Of a DNA stretch of 64,000 nucleotides, positions 43,237 to 51,226 are shown one piece after another. Numbering within the stretch: the stretch's first letter is position 1; every line of letters begins with the position of its first letter. The stretch comes from Psychrobacillus faecigallinarum (GTDB lineage Bacteria; Bacillota; Bacilli; Bacillales_A; Planococcaceae). The stretch lies in contig NZ_JACSQO010000001.1 of the NCBI RefSeq assembly GCF_014836595.1, forward strand, positions 558,001 to 622,000. The letters are read 5' to 3'. The notes beneath the pieces were generated by a model. It worked only from the letters and a program-made list of their open reading frames with translations. It ran no database searches and was not told the DNA's origin. A program made the position numbers and the translations under genes.

Positions 43237-44352
43237 TTATTTTCCAGAAAAGAACTCAGCAATTTTTTCTACAACATATTTTTGCTGTTCTTCTTTTAGC
43301 TCAGGGAACATTGGTAAAGAAAGAGCCTCATTGGCTGCTTTTTCAGCTTTAGGATAATCCCCATTTTTATACCCTAAGCTTTCAAATACCGGTTGTATAT
43401 GTAATGGAAGTGGATAGTAAATCATAGTTTCCACACCATTTTCTTTTAAGTAAGCTTGAAGCTCATCTCGACGCTCAGTTAGAATTGTGTACTGATGGAA
43501 TACATGATGGAAACCTTCTACCTTCACAGGAGTTTTAACATAGTTTCCAACTTTTTCATTCAATAGCTGAGTATAAAAATCCGCATGAGTTCTGCGTAGT
43601 TTACTCCAATCTTCTAAATGAGGGAACTTAACGTTCAATACAGCAGCTTGAAGCTCATCAAGTCGGCTATTGTAACCTAATACACTATGATAGTATTTTG
43701 GCTTACTACCGTGTACACGGATTACACGGCACTTTTCAGCGATATCTTCATTATTAGTAACGATCATACCACCGTCACCATATGCCCCAAGGTTTTTCGT
43801 TGGGAAGAAACTGTAAGTTGCAGCATCCCCTAACTCTCCAACAGTAAAATCTCCTTGTCGAGCTCCTATTGCTTGTGCGGCATCCTCAATAACAATTAAA
43901 TTATGCTTGTCCGCTATTTTACGAATACTTACCATATCAGCCATTTGGCCGTATAAATGGACCGGTATAATCGCCTTTGTTTTAACTGTGATATGCTTTT
44001 CTATTTCAGCTGGATCTATATTGAAAGAAACAGGGTCAATATCTGCATAAACAGGTGTTGCACCAGCTCTAACGATTGCTCCACCAGTAGCAAAAAAAGT
44101 AAATGGAGTTGTAATTACTTCATCTCCAGGTCCTACTCCTGCTGCTTGTAGTGCAATGTGGATTGCATCACTACCATTACCGCAACCAATACCATGCGCC
44201 ACATGGCTATACTCAGCAATATCTGCTTCTAGTTTTTTTACATTGCTTCCTAGAATAAAGACCGAATTACTCATAACTCCATCTAATGCTTCTAAAACTT
44301 CTGTTTTCAGCGATGCATATTGCTCCGATAAATCTAACATTGGTACTTTCAT
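43237..44352 (-). CDS. DegT/DnrJ/EryC1 nucleotide-sugar aminotransferase (WbpE/FdtB-like)
   Basis: PLP-dependent aminotransferase of about 371 residues. It starts MKVPMLDLSEQYASLKTEV and has GCGNGSDAIHIALQA, AAGVGPGDEVITTPFTFFAT, VIEDAAQAIGA, YSFFPTKNLGAYGDGGMI with the PLP lysine, and YNSRLDELQAA. The ATG at 44352 is preferred over 44406 because homology starts there. These features match the 3-aminotransferase branch (WbpE, FdtB, QdtB) more than PseC. It may aminate a 3-keto uronic acid made from the product of the adjacent dehydrogenase, but the needed 3-dehydrogenase (WbpB-like) is not in this window. Confidence 0.9.
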   Translation of the reverse strand: MKVPMLDLSEQYASLKTEVLEALDGVMSNSVFILGSNVKKLEADIAEYSHVAHGIGCGNGSDAIHIALQAAGVGPGDEVITTPFTFFATGGAIVRAGATPVYADIDPVSFNIDPAEIEKHITVKTKAIIPVHLYGQMADMVSIRKIADKHNLIVIEDAAQAIGARQGDFTVGELGDAATYSFFPTKNLGAYGDGGMIVTNNEDIAEKCRVIRVHGSKPKYYHSVLGYNSRLDELQAAVLNVKFPHLEDWSKLRRTHADFYTQLLNEKVGNYVKTPVKVEGFHHVFHQYTILTERRDELQAYLKENGVETMIYYPLPLHIQPVFESLGYKNGDYPKAEKAANEALSLPMFPELKEEQQKYVVEKIAEFFSGK

Positions 44353-44394
44353 TTTGTTTACACCAACCCTGTATGAATTATTTAATATGTGAAA

Positions 44395-44458
44395 AGCGTA
44401 AACCACTCATAAGTGGCCAAATGAACTTCAAAAGAGTTTTCTAGTGGTTAATTACGCT
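44395..44458. repeat. Long inverted repeat spanning the end of the TagO-like gene
   Basis: Left arm AGCGTAAACCACT (44395-44407) pairs with AGTGGTTAATTACGCT (44443-44458) with a three-base bulge. The right arm contains the stop codon of the TagO-like gene. A nested local hairpin CCACT-CATA-AGTGG (44403-44416) competes for the left arm, so two mutually exclusive structures are possible. No T-run follows. It might be an mRNA processing or stabilising element between the first and second cluster genes. Confidence 0.6.
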
Positions 44459-45521
44459 TATACCCAACAACTTTTTGAAAAACAGAAATAATTGGTCGAT
44501 ATTCCTCATTCACAAGTCCAATTTTCTCTGCAATTATTTCAAATGCAATTAAGATAAATAAAATAATGAAAATCGCCCAGCGTAACGTTAGTGTTTCAAA
44601 AGTAATGGCTGATATACTAAATATCAAACCAAAACCATATATTACCAACACAGTATCTCTGTGCGAAAGTCCAAGAGCTAATAATCTATGGTGTAAATGT
44701 GATTTATCTGCCATTGAAATAGGCTTCCTGTTAACCAATCGCCGTATTATCGCGAACGAAGTATCAAAAATTGGTACTCCTAAAATCATAATTGGAACTA
44801 CAAAACTAAAGAGTGTAACACTTTTGTATAGTCCTAAAAGAGACAATATAGCAATAGCATACCCTAAAAACATAGAGCCCGTATCACCCATGAAAATTTT
44901 CGCTGGGTGAAAATTGTGGAATAGAAACCCTAATGTACTTCCAAGTAATATTAAAGAAAGTGTCAGGATTAACATTTTGTCTGCAGAAAACGCTAAAAAT
45001 GCGATACTTGCAAATACAATGGATGAGATTCCAGCTGATAGTCCATCTAATCCATCGATTAAATTTATAGCATTAGTAATTGCTAAAATCCAAAAAAGTG
45101 TTACTACATATGAAAAGATACCAAGATCAAATACTCCTAAGAAAGGGATATTTAGAACCTCAATAGTTAGTCCACTACCCATTACTGCACATGCCGCTAA
45201 AATTTGACCTAATAATTTTACTTTGGCGGAGATTTCATGTCTATCATCGATAATACCTAAGACAATAATAATTATAGCCCCAACCATAATTCCAGTAATC
45301 TTTGCTTCATACAATCCCGCAACGAAATAACCAACTGTTACTGCTATAAAAATCGCAAGTCCGCCTAAACGAGGCATCACTTTTTGATGAACTTTTCTTT
45401 CAGAAGGTTTATCCACAGCCCCTATTTTATGAGCAAGCTTGATTACTAACGGGGTAACTGCGATTGCCGTGGCCATAGATATGATAAAAGCAAGAAGTAA
45501 TTTTATATCCAAAAATATCAT
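44448..45521 (-). CDS. tagO: TagO/WecA-type undecaprenyl-phosphate GlcNAc-1-phosphate transferase
   Basis: Polytopic membrane enzyme of up to 357 residues with about ten helices. MraY/WecA superfamily motifs are present: KPSERKVHQKVMPRLGG, NAINLIDGLDGLSAGIS, FHPAKIFMGDTGSMFLGY and the cytoplasmic histidine loop KSHLHHRLLALGLSHRD, which marks the WecA/TagO branch. It starts lipid-linked polymer synthesis by moving GlcNAc-1-phosphate to undecaprenyl phosphate. The upstream AAGGATG overlaps the annotated ATG at 45521, so a TTG three codons later is also possible. It heads the polysaccharide cluster. Confidence 0.93.
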   Translation of the reverse strand: MIFLDIKLLLAFIISMATAIAVTPLVIKLAHKIGAVDKPSERKVHQKVMPRLGGLAIFIAVTVGYFVAGLYEAKITGIMVGAIIIIVLGIIDDRHEISAKVKLLGQILAACAVMGSGLTIEVLNIPFLGVFDLGIFSYVVTLFWILAITNAINLIDGLDGLSAGISSIVFASIAFLAFSADKMLILTLSLILLGSTLGFLFHNFHPAKIFMGDTGSMFLGYAIAILSLLGLYKSVTLFSFVVPIMILGVPIFDTSFAIIRRLVNRKPISMADKSHLHHRLLALGLSHRDTVLVIYGFGLIFSISAITFETLTLRWAIFIILFILIAFEIIAEKIGLVNEEYRPIISVFQKVVGYKRN

Positions 45522-45642
45522 CCTTGTTTTTTTATTTTCATTTATCGCTAGGTTCTACAAAATAGACGAACTAACGACATGAAAGTTTCTTCAATAAATG
45601 ATTATACTATAAAAATAGCTTTGTAACCAAATTTAATATAAA

Positions 45643-45693
45643 GAAAGAAAAGACTGACTTTTCGCTTTAGTATGAGCAAAAATCAGTCCTTTC
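45643..45693 (-). terminator. Terminator after the 131-residue orphan gene
   Basis: On the minus strand GAAAGGACTGATTTTTGC pairs with GCGAAAAGTCAGTCTTTTC (two mismatched or G-U positions), followed by TTTCTTT. It lies about 40 bp after the stop of the 45733-46128 gene and isolates it from the polysaccharide cluster. A smaller AGTAAAA-AGT-TTTTACT-like fold is at 45699-45716. Confidence 0.8.
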
Positions 45694-45732
45694 TATTCCA
45701 GTAAAAAGTTTTACTTTTTCTCTAGTACTTTA

Positions 45733-46128
45733 TTACGAGAATTCTGGCCAATTAACCTGATAAGTGTCGCCTTCTATCTTTTCAATCGTTCGATACTTAA
45801 GTGGAAGAAGTTCTTCCATTTCAGGTTCTTCTAGCAATATCTCTAATGGTAATAGTTTGAAGCTATCATCTTCTTCCATAATCATATAAGCTCCAGCTAC
45901 TTTCCCATTTTCTTTCAGGTTTATTCTCATAAAGGCAGGAAAGTATAAATTGTTGCTTGATTGAATAATAGAAGAAACAAGTACTATTCCATTTCCATCT
46001 TCTACAATATTTTCTTGTTCTATTTTTTCAAAAACCTTAGCCGCCCAAGCCTGTCTCTTATAGAAACCTATTACTTTCTGGGCACTTTCTTCAGTTTTGT
46101 TTTCATTACTTTTTTCTTCCGAAGTCAT
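45733..46128 (-). CDS. Hypothetical cytoplasmic protein, unrecognised
   Basis: Protein of 131 residues that I do not recognise. The first 20 residues are charged and Glu/Lys-rich (TSEEKSNENKTEESAQK). Then come a helix (GFYKRQAWAAKVFEKIEQE) and alternating strands (GIVLVSSIIQSSNNLYFPAF, KVAGAYMIMEEDDSFKLLPLEIL), ending TIEKIEGDTYQVNWPEF. No signal peptide or membrane helix is present. GGAGGGAAGT lies just upstream of the ATG, and a terminator follows, so it looks like a real single-gene unit. It sits between the TagO-like gene and the phosphodiester glycosidase. A fold resembling small acidic regulatory or chaperone proteins is possible, but not supported by a motif. Confidence 0.7.
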   Translation of the reverse strand: MTSEEKSNENKTEESAQKVIGFYKRQAWAAKVFEKIEQENIVEDGNGIVLVSSIIQSSNNLYFPAFMRINLKENGKVAGAYMIMEEDDSFKLLPLEILLEEPEMEELLPLKYRTIEKIEGDTYQVNWPEFS

Positions 46129-46216
46129 GTACTTCCCTCCAAGTTAGCAAAAATCGATACTTATTAAATTATCATACCTTAAATTGCTACGCAACAACTA
46201 CTACTATTTACTCATT

Positions 46217-48718
46217 TTAATCCTTGTAAATAGCTTGAATGTCATCAATGATAATCTCACCATTTGCTTTCTTAGCATTTTCTGTTTGCATATAACGAAC
46301 AGGAAGGTCCATTTTTAACGGATATGAAAGTCCCGCAGGCACCTCAGCAGTAACAAATCTCCAATCAGTCCAGGTAACATTTTTATCAAAGTCTAATTGA
46401 ACCGTTTTACCTGAAGCATCTACTACCTGGGATCTTAACCAGTTGCCTTTACCATCTCCCTTAACCCACATCCCAACTTTCTTCAAAGGAGTGCTAATAG
46501 TTAAATTAGTTTTAGCATTAATATATGCACCAGAAGTACCCGTAGTATTTTTAAAATCATATGCTAGTTTAATAGCTTTTGATCCATCACGATCATTGAC
46601 TACAGAGGAAACAGTAACATTATTAGCTCGGTCGCTCGTTGCTTCATAGTTTAATATCCCTTTGTTAAATGATTCTAGAATAGTTGGTGGAACGTCACCT
46701 ATTATAATAGGAATACTTAACGATTTAGAACCATATTTAACAGTTATAGTACCAATACCATCTTTATTTGGTGCAGTATATTTACCGTTTGCTTGGACTT
46801 TACCTACCGAACTAGTCCAAGTAAACGCGCTTGCATCTGTTAATACCGCTTGTCCATTTTTCATACCGCTTACTGACAGCTGTACAGTTTGTCCTTTAGC
46901 TACTTGCAGAGAGCTTTCTGAAGCTTTTATACTATCAAGTGTGTTTGTTACTCTTAATTGTATATTAGTAGTTTTTCCTTCATAATTGACCATCCCTGCA
47001 TAGGTACCAGGTTTTGCATTTACGACCTGCTTCCCATTTGAGTTAGTTAAAATAGAGGAAGTTACTTTTCCTGATCCAGAAATTGCTACGGGATTCATAT
47101 ATTGGTCTATCCCTTTAACAGGTACCGATAAATTAGTATAAGAAGCACCTTGGAACACTTCTACCACATCAGATGCAGGAGCAATTGTTGCGACTGGACC
47201 CGTTTTATATGTGCTAACAAATAGAAGAGAATTAGCTACAGAACGTTCGTAGCCATCCGAGGGGTTGTTGGCAACAGTTACTTTATTGTTTCCAAGCTCT
47301 CTTACTACTATTGTGGAAGAGCCCCCGCCGTCAAAAGTCATCGCGTAGTTAGCTCCCAGATCTTTCATTAGCTTTGCAGTATTTTGTAATGTAAGTCCTT
47401 TACTTCCAGTTGTACGCCCGTCTACTACAGCTGTAAATAGACTTCCGTCTTTTCTGACTCCGACCGCTGTTCTAGGTGCAACTCCCGCAACTTTAATAGT
47501 TTGAAGTGCCCCATTTTTAACTAAGTGATATCTTCCACTTACCGATTCTCTAACATCATTCCATTCGGCTGGAGTAAACTTAGTAGCAATTTGAATTTGG
47601 TCACCAACAGTAATACCTTGTAAGAAATCACTAGCAAAATGATGTCCAGACAAAATAATCTCATTTGGATTTAAAGCAGCATTTCCAGCACCACTTATTA
47701 TCTCTGTAACTGTACCTACTAACGTTTCACCGCCATTGAGTTTCCCTGAGTCAATTTTGACACGAACTTCAGTACCTAACTCATTTGTATTAGTAGTTGG
47801 AGCAAAATCTCTTGTATATACTACTAAATGGTTGGCTAACCTTTTTCTATTAACAGAGTTAATTGGATAAGATTTTCCGTTTACAGAAAGGCTCATCGCA
47901 ACTTGAGGAGCACCAATAATTGCTTTCCCTTTCGTTGTAATACCTAGTACTGCTAGATCACTTAATGCTGTTTGTGGTGTCGATACAATTGTTCCATCAA
48001 TCATCATTAAATCAACAGGCTGTCCTTGCTTATCAAAATAATCTCCATTGACACCTGCTACTACGTGATAAGAATCGTTTTGAGGAACACTATTTGCCTG
48101 AGAAGAAGTAGTCTCAAATCCGATTATTTGATCTTTAGCAAGCTCTGCCTTCATTTGAATATTGGATGTTTTACCATCATAATCAATGACAAATAACTTT
48201 TGAGGACCTACAGCCCCATCAATATCAATTAGCTTCTTCCTTACTCCAGGAGCTATTTGCGTAATTGCCTGAGCTGCTACCTTTCCAATAGATAGGTTAG
48301 GAATAGCTTCCTTGGGAAACAGATTTGATGAAGGATTTCCTACTGAAGGAGTTCCTCCCTGAGCGTTTTCCAATTCTTTTAGCTTTGACTTAGACGGTGT
48401 TTTATACTCAACATATCCCGCCATTTTTGTTATATACATTCCTCCACCTAGACCGTACTGGCCACCGTATAAATTATCATATCGGTAAACACGATATTGT
48501 TCCCCTGGCTTTAGAATTTTCTCAAACACTAGACCATTTGATGTACGTTTCCATAGGTTGATCGGTTTTACTACTTTAATTTTTCCCACTTGACCTGGAA
48601 CCATTAAAATACCGTCCCAATATACTTTCGTTGCTTGCGCTTCTACTTGACTTGGTTGGAATAGTGAACTCGTGACAACTGCAAAAACGACAAAAAGGTA
48701 TAGCAATTTTCGTTTCAT
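46217..48718 (-). CDS. Secreted phosphodiester glycosidase (NAGPA family) with multiple wall-type domains
   Basis: Protein of 833 residues with a signal peptide ending near VEAQA (residue 29). Residues 30-118 form the domain KVYWDGILMVPGQVGKI, LKPGEQYRVYR, YGLGGGMYITK, shared with the CAP protein at 22258-23433. Residues about 150-500 are the NAGPA domain: VNGDYFDKQGQPVDLMMIDG, RTAVGVRKDGSLFTAVVDGR, TFDGGGSSTIV and NPSDGYERSVANSLLFV. Two Ig-like regions (about 510-690) and a carbohydrate-binding-like jelly roll (about 695-833, ending EIIIDDIQAIYKD) follow. NAGPA enzymes split GlcNAc-1-phosphodiesters, so remodelling of phosphodiester-linked wall sugars is plausible. It lies 17 bp after the beta-propeller gene. 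Confidence 0.88.
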   Translation of the reverse strand: MKRKLLYLFVVFAVVTSSLFQPSQVEAQATKVYWDGILMVPGQVGKIKVVKPINLWKRTSNGLVFEKILKPGEQYRVYRYDNLYGGQYGLGGGMYITKMAGYVEYKTPSKSKLKELENAQGGTPSVGNPSSNLFPKEAIPNLSIGKVAAQAITQIAPGVRKKLIDIDGAVGPQKLFVIDYDGKTSNIQMKAELAKDQIIGFETTSSQANSVPQNDSYHVVAGVNGDYFDKQGQPVDLMMIDGTIVSTPQTALSDLAVLGITTKGKAIIGAPQVAMSLSVNGKSYPINSVNRKRLANHLVVYTRDFAPTTNTNELGTEVRVKIDSGKLNGGETLVGTVTEIISGAGNAALNPNEIILSGHHFASDFLQGITVGDQIQIATKFTPAEWNDVRESVSGRYHLVKNGALQTIKVAGVAPRTAVGVRKDGSLFTAVVDGRTTGSKGLTLQNTAKLMKDLGANYAMTFDGGGSSTIVVRELGNNKVTVANNPSDGYERSVANSLLFVSTYKTGPVATIAPASDVVEVFQGASYTNLSVPVKGIDQYMNPVAISGSGKVTSSILTNSNGKQVVNAKPGTYAGMVNYEGKTTNIQLRVTNTLDSIKASESSLQVAKGQTVQLSVSGMKNGQAVLTDASAFTWTSSVGKVQANGKYTAPNKDGIGTITVKYGSKSLSIPIIIGDVPPTILESFNKGILNYEATSDRANNVTVSSVVNDRDGSKAIKLAYDFKNTTGTSGAYINAKTNLTISTPLKKVGMWVKGDGKGNWLRSQVVDASGKTVQLDFDKNVTWTDWRFVTAEVPAGLSYPLKMDLPVRYMQTENAKKANGEIIIDDIQAIYKD

Positions 48719-48735
48719 TTTAATTTAATTCTCCT

Positions 48736-51063
48736 TTAATTCCCAGCTTTTTCAGCTTGTTTTCCTCTGTTCTTCTCAATCGTATATCTCCAAAGGTTGC
48801 TTCCATCGTAGTAATAAAGGTTACCGTTTAAGTCCTGTTCAAGACCATAAACTCCTTTATCCTTCAACCATTCAACCTGTAAAGTATCTTTAGTAACGCG
48901 GAATAGCTTACCTTCCACACTTCCGTAAATGTAGCCATCGACACCTTCTAAGATTTGTGCATTACGGAAACGACCGGATATAAGAGGTAATAATTCAACT
49001 GTTTTTACATCTGTCCATTCATCTGTATAATTAAATAGCTTTCCATCTGCCATACCCCAAATTTTATTCTCTTTATCTACTATTAAACTTGTAATCATAC
49101 TTGCACTAAATGGAAGATGAATGTATTTTTTATCTTCAGGGTTGTATCTATTAAAGTAGAATAGTCTTGCTCCACGAGGATTTATTTGTTGGTTCGCATG
49201 AATAGAAGTTCCTCCAAATACTTGTGTACCACGGCTTACCAATGAAACGATGCTTTGGTTATAAATGTAGTTTTCAAATATCTCCGTTTTATTCGTAGCG
49301 GTATCATAGAACACTAATGCCCCACCACCGACACTTGTATCAGGAAGCGTGCCTAATATTATTTCTTTACCACCGTTGTATGGTGTAACAGCTGTTGAAC
49401 GTTCTTGTCCATATTCACTCATTCTAATGACTTCTGTTGGATTACCATTTCCCCATGGATTAGAGCGATCGTATACTAGCAGTCTAGCAAGTGGATACGC
49501 ACCAATATAGAGCTTGTTGTTAATGTCATACATGGATTCAATTTGACTTACATTTCGGTAAAGTTCTTTATTTCCAGTTTGAACATCATAAACCCCTAGA
49601 CCTCCGGACATATATCCATTTGCAAAAATCTTTTTCCCATCGGAACTGGATGCTAATGTATATAATTCCACTGGTTGCTCTGGCAAATCAAAAGATTGAT
49701 GTTTAATTTCACCTGTTTGCGGATTATATTCAAAGATTTGACCTAAGTTATCGACCATCCCTGATAAAATCCATTCTTTCGTTTCCTCTTCAATAGGTGC
49801 TTCAATGTTATCTTCTTCAGTCGGATTCCCAATAACCGGAGGTAATGTAGTAGGGATATTAGAATCCACGGTAATTTTACCTGAATTGTTTTTAATTGAT
49901 GGGTCTGTTACCTTTGGATTTTCAGGTAAGCTATTTTCCTTGGCTTCAACATTTTCATCTTTTGCAGGTTTTGGACTTGTTATAATGAAATCTAAATTAA
50001 TCGCTTCAGTTCCCTTAGGTAAAAACAGGCCAAGTTCTGTATGCTCTTTAGTATCAAAATCATACTTTACCAACTGTTGACCTTTTGTATAATACATACC
50101 TTCTCCGTTAGGAGATATTGTAGAGACAGTCTTTGAATTCAATTCAAATTCATCAACTATCTTAAGTGTTTTTCTATCAAAAATTACTGCCATATTGGAT
50201 GGATGCAATCTTGCTATAACATAATCCTCTGTTAGAACTAAATCTTGAGCATACTTCTCTGACATGTACTTAACAGGAAGAAAGCTTGTAAAATTTTTTG
50301 TATTTGGCTTTTTAATAAGCAAGTCCATAGGAGAGCCAATAGAAACATACACTTCATCTTTTTCTTCATCTGCTACAATAGCTTTTACAAATTCTTTGCG
50401 TTTACGAATTTGTCCGAACTCTTCAATCTCTTTTGTTTCCGTATCGAAAGCTACCAATGATCCTCCGTATGCAGAGCCTGCATATACTTTTTTACCAGAT
50501 ACAATTAAATCCTGAATAGAAGTGTCGCTTTTGTTTGAAAAAATAGCTCCATGTTTTTCAAATACTTCCTCATTAGGATCATAGCTATAAAGCACACTAG
50601 AAACAGATCCACCAATCCAAAGCTTACCGTTTTCATCCACATCTAATCCCCATGCACTTTTTGAATCTTCTAACGTAAACGTATGTAAGATTTCCTTTGA
50701 CTTATAGTCAACAACAACTAGAGCCGCTGGAGAGCCATGCATGATGTAATAAATAAAATAGTCGCCCTCGCTATTTGGTGCGATTTTGGCAGATACAGCA
50801 GAAGATTTAAAAATCATAGGCCCTAAATTTTCATAGCCTTCTTCAATAACTTCTTCCACAGGTTTTTCTTCAATGATATCGTCCAACCATTCTTCTGAGT
50901 TATCTACCTCAACAGTTTCCTCTATTGGCTCTTCTCTTACTAAACTTTCTATCTCTTTAACTTGTTCAGCACTTGTCTCTTTTACAATATTTTCAGCATA
51001 GACATTACTCATTGGCGAAGCTAACATAACAGCAATCATCGTCAAACTAATTTTTTTCAACAT
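48736..51063 (-). CDS. Secreted beta-propeller protein (double propeller)
   Basis: Protein of about 775 residues starting at ATG 51063 (AAAGGGG 7 bases upstream). A signal peptide ends near residue 24 (SNVYA), and an acidic Glu-rich segment (EESIVREEPIEETVEVDNSEE type) follows to about residue 65. Two beta-propeller halves with repeats such as GLDVDENGKLWIGGSVSSVLYSYDP and IVDKENKIWGMADGKLFNYTD lie near 70-365 and 440-765, separated by a Pro/Asn/Glu-rich linker. Repeats resemble NHL or two-component-regulator propellers. No enzyme motif is visible. It is divergent from secA2 and co-oriented with the phosphodiester glycosidase, so a role in wall or S-layer assembly is inferred. Confidence 0.82.
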   Translation of the reverse strand: MLKKISLTMIAVMLASPMSNVYAENIVKETSAEQVKEIESLVREEPIEETVEVDNSEEWLDDIIEEKPVEEVIEEGYENLGPMIFKSSAVSAKIAPNSEGDYFIYYIMHGSPAALVVVDYKSKEILHTFTLEDSKSAWGLDVDENGKLWIGGSVSSVLYSYDPNEEVFEKHGAIFSNKSDTSIQDLIVSGKKVYAGSAYGGSLVAFDTETKEIEEFGQIRKRKEFVKAIVADEEKDEVYVSIGSPMDLLIKKPNTKNFTSFLPVKYMSEKYAQDLVLTEDYVIARLHPSNMAVIFDRKTLKIVDEFELNSKTVSTISPNGEGMYYTKGQQLVKYDFDTKEHTELGLFLPKGTEAINLDFIITSPKPAKDENVEAKENSLPENPKVTDPSIKNNSGKITVDSNIPTTLPPVIGNPTEEDNIEAPIEEETKEWILSGMVDNLGQIFEYNPQTGEIKHQSFDLPEQPVELYTLASSSDGKKIFANGYMSGGLGVYDVQTGNKELYRNVSQIESMYDINNKLYIGAYPLARLLVYDRSNPWGNGNPTEVIRMSEYGQERSTAVTPYNGGKEIILGTLPDTSVGGGALVFYDTATNKTEIFENYIYNQSIVSLVSRGTQVFGGTSIHANQQINPRGARLFYFNRYNPEDKKYIHLPFSASMITSLIVDKENKIWGMADGKLFNYTDEWTDVKTVELLPLISGRFRNAQILEGVDGYIYGSVEGKLFRVTKDTLQVEWLKDKGVYGLEQDLNGNLYYYDGSNLWRYTIEKNRGKQAEKAGN

Positions 51064-51182
51064 TCTAACCCCTTTCATAACTATTCTAACTTTAACATGA
51101 TTTGGTAACTTTTAAAATATAATCATGTAACTAAAATGTAATGTTAGCGATATATATAGCAAATGCTACCACTAATGTTTCA

Positions 51183-51191
51183 TGATATAAT
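51183..51191 (+). promoter_or_regulatory. Extended -10 promoter element of secA2
   Basis: TGATATAAT gives a perfect TATAAT (51186-51191) with the TGn extension. The -35 region 17 bp upstream (TGCTAC) is poor, which fits an extended -10 promoter. AGGAG at 51211-51215 precedes the secA2 ATG by 11 bases. A palindrome, TAGCAAATGCTA, is at 51159-51170 in this divergent region. Confidence 0.6.
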
Positions 51192-51226
51192 AATACTGGA
51201 AATAAAAGATAGGAGATTAGACATAT

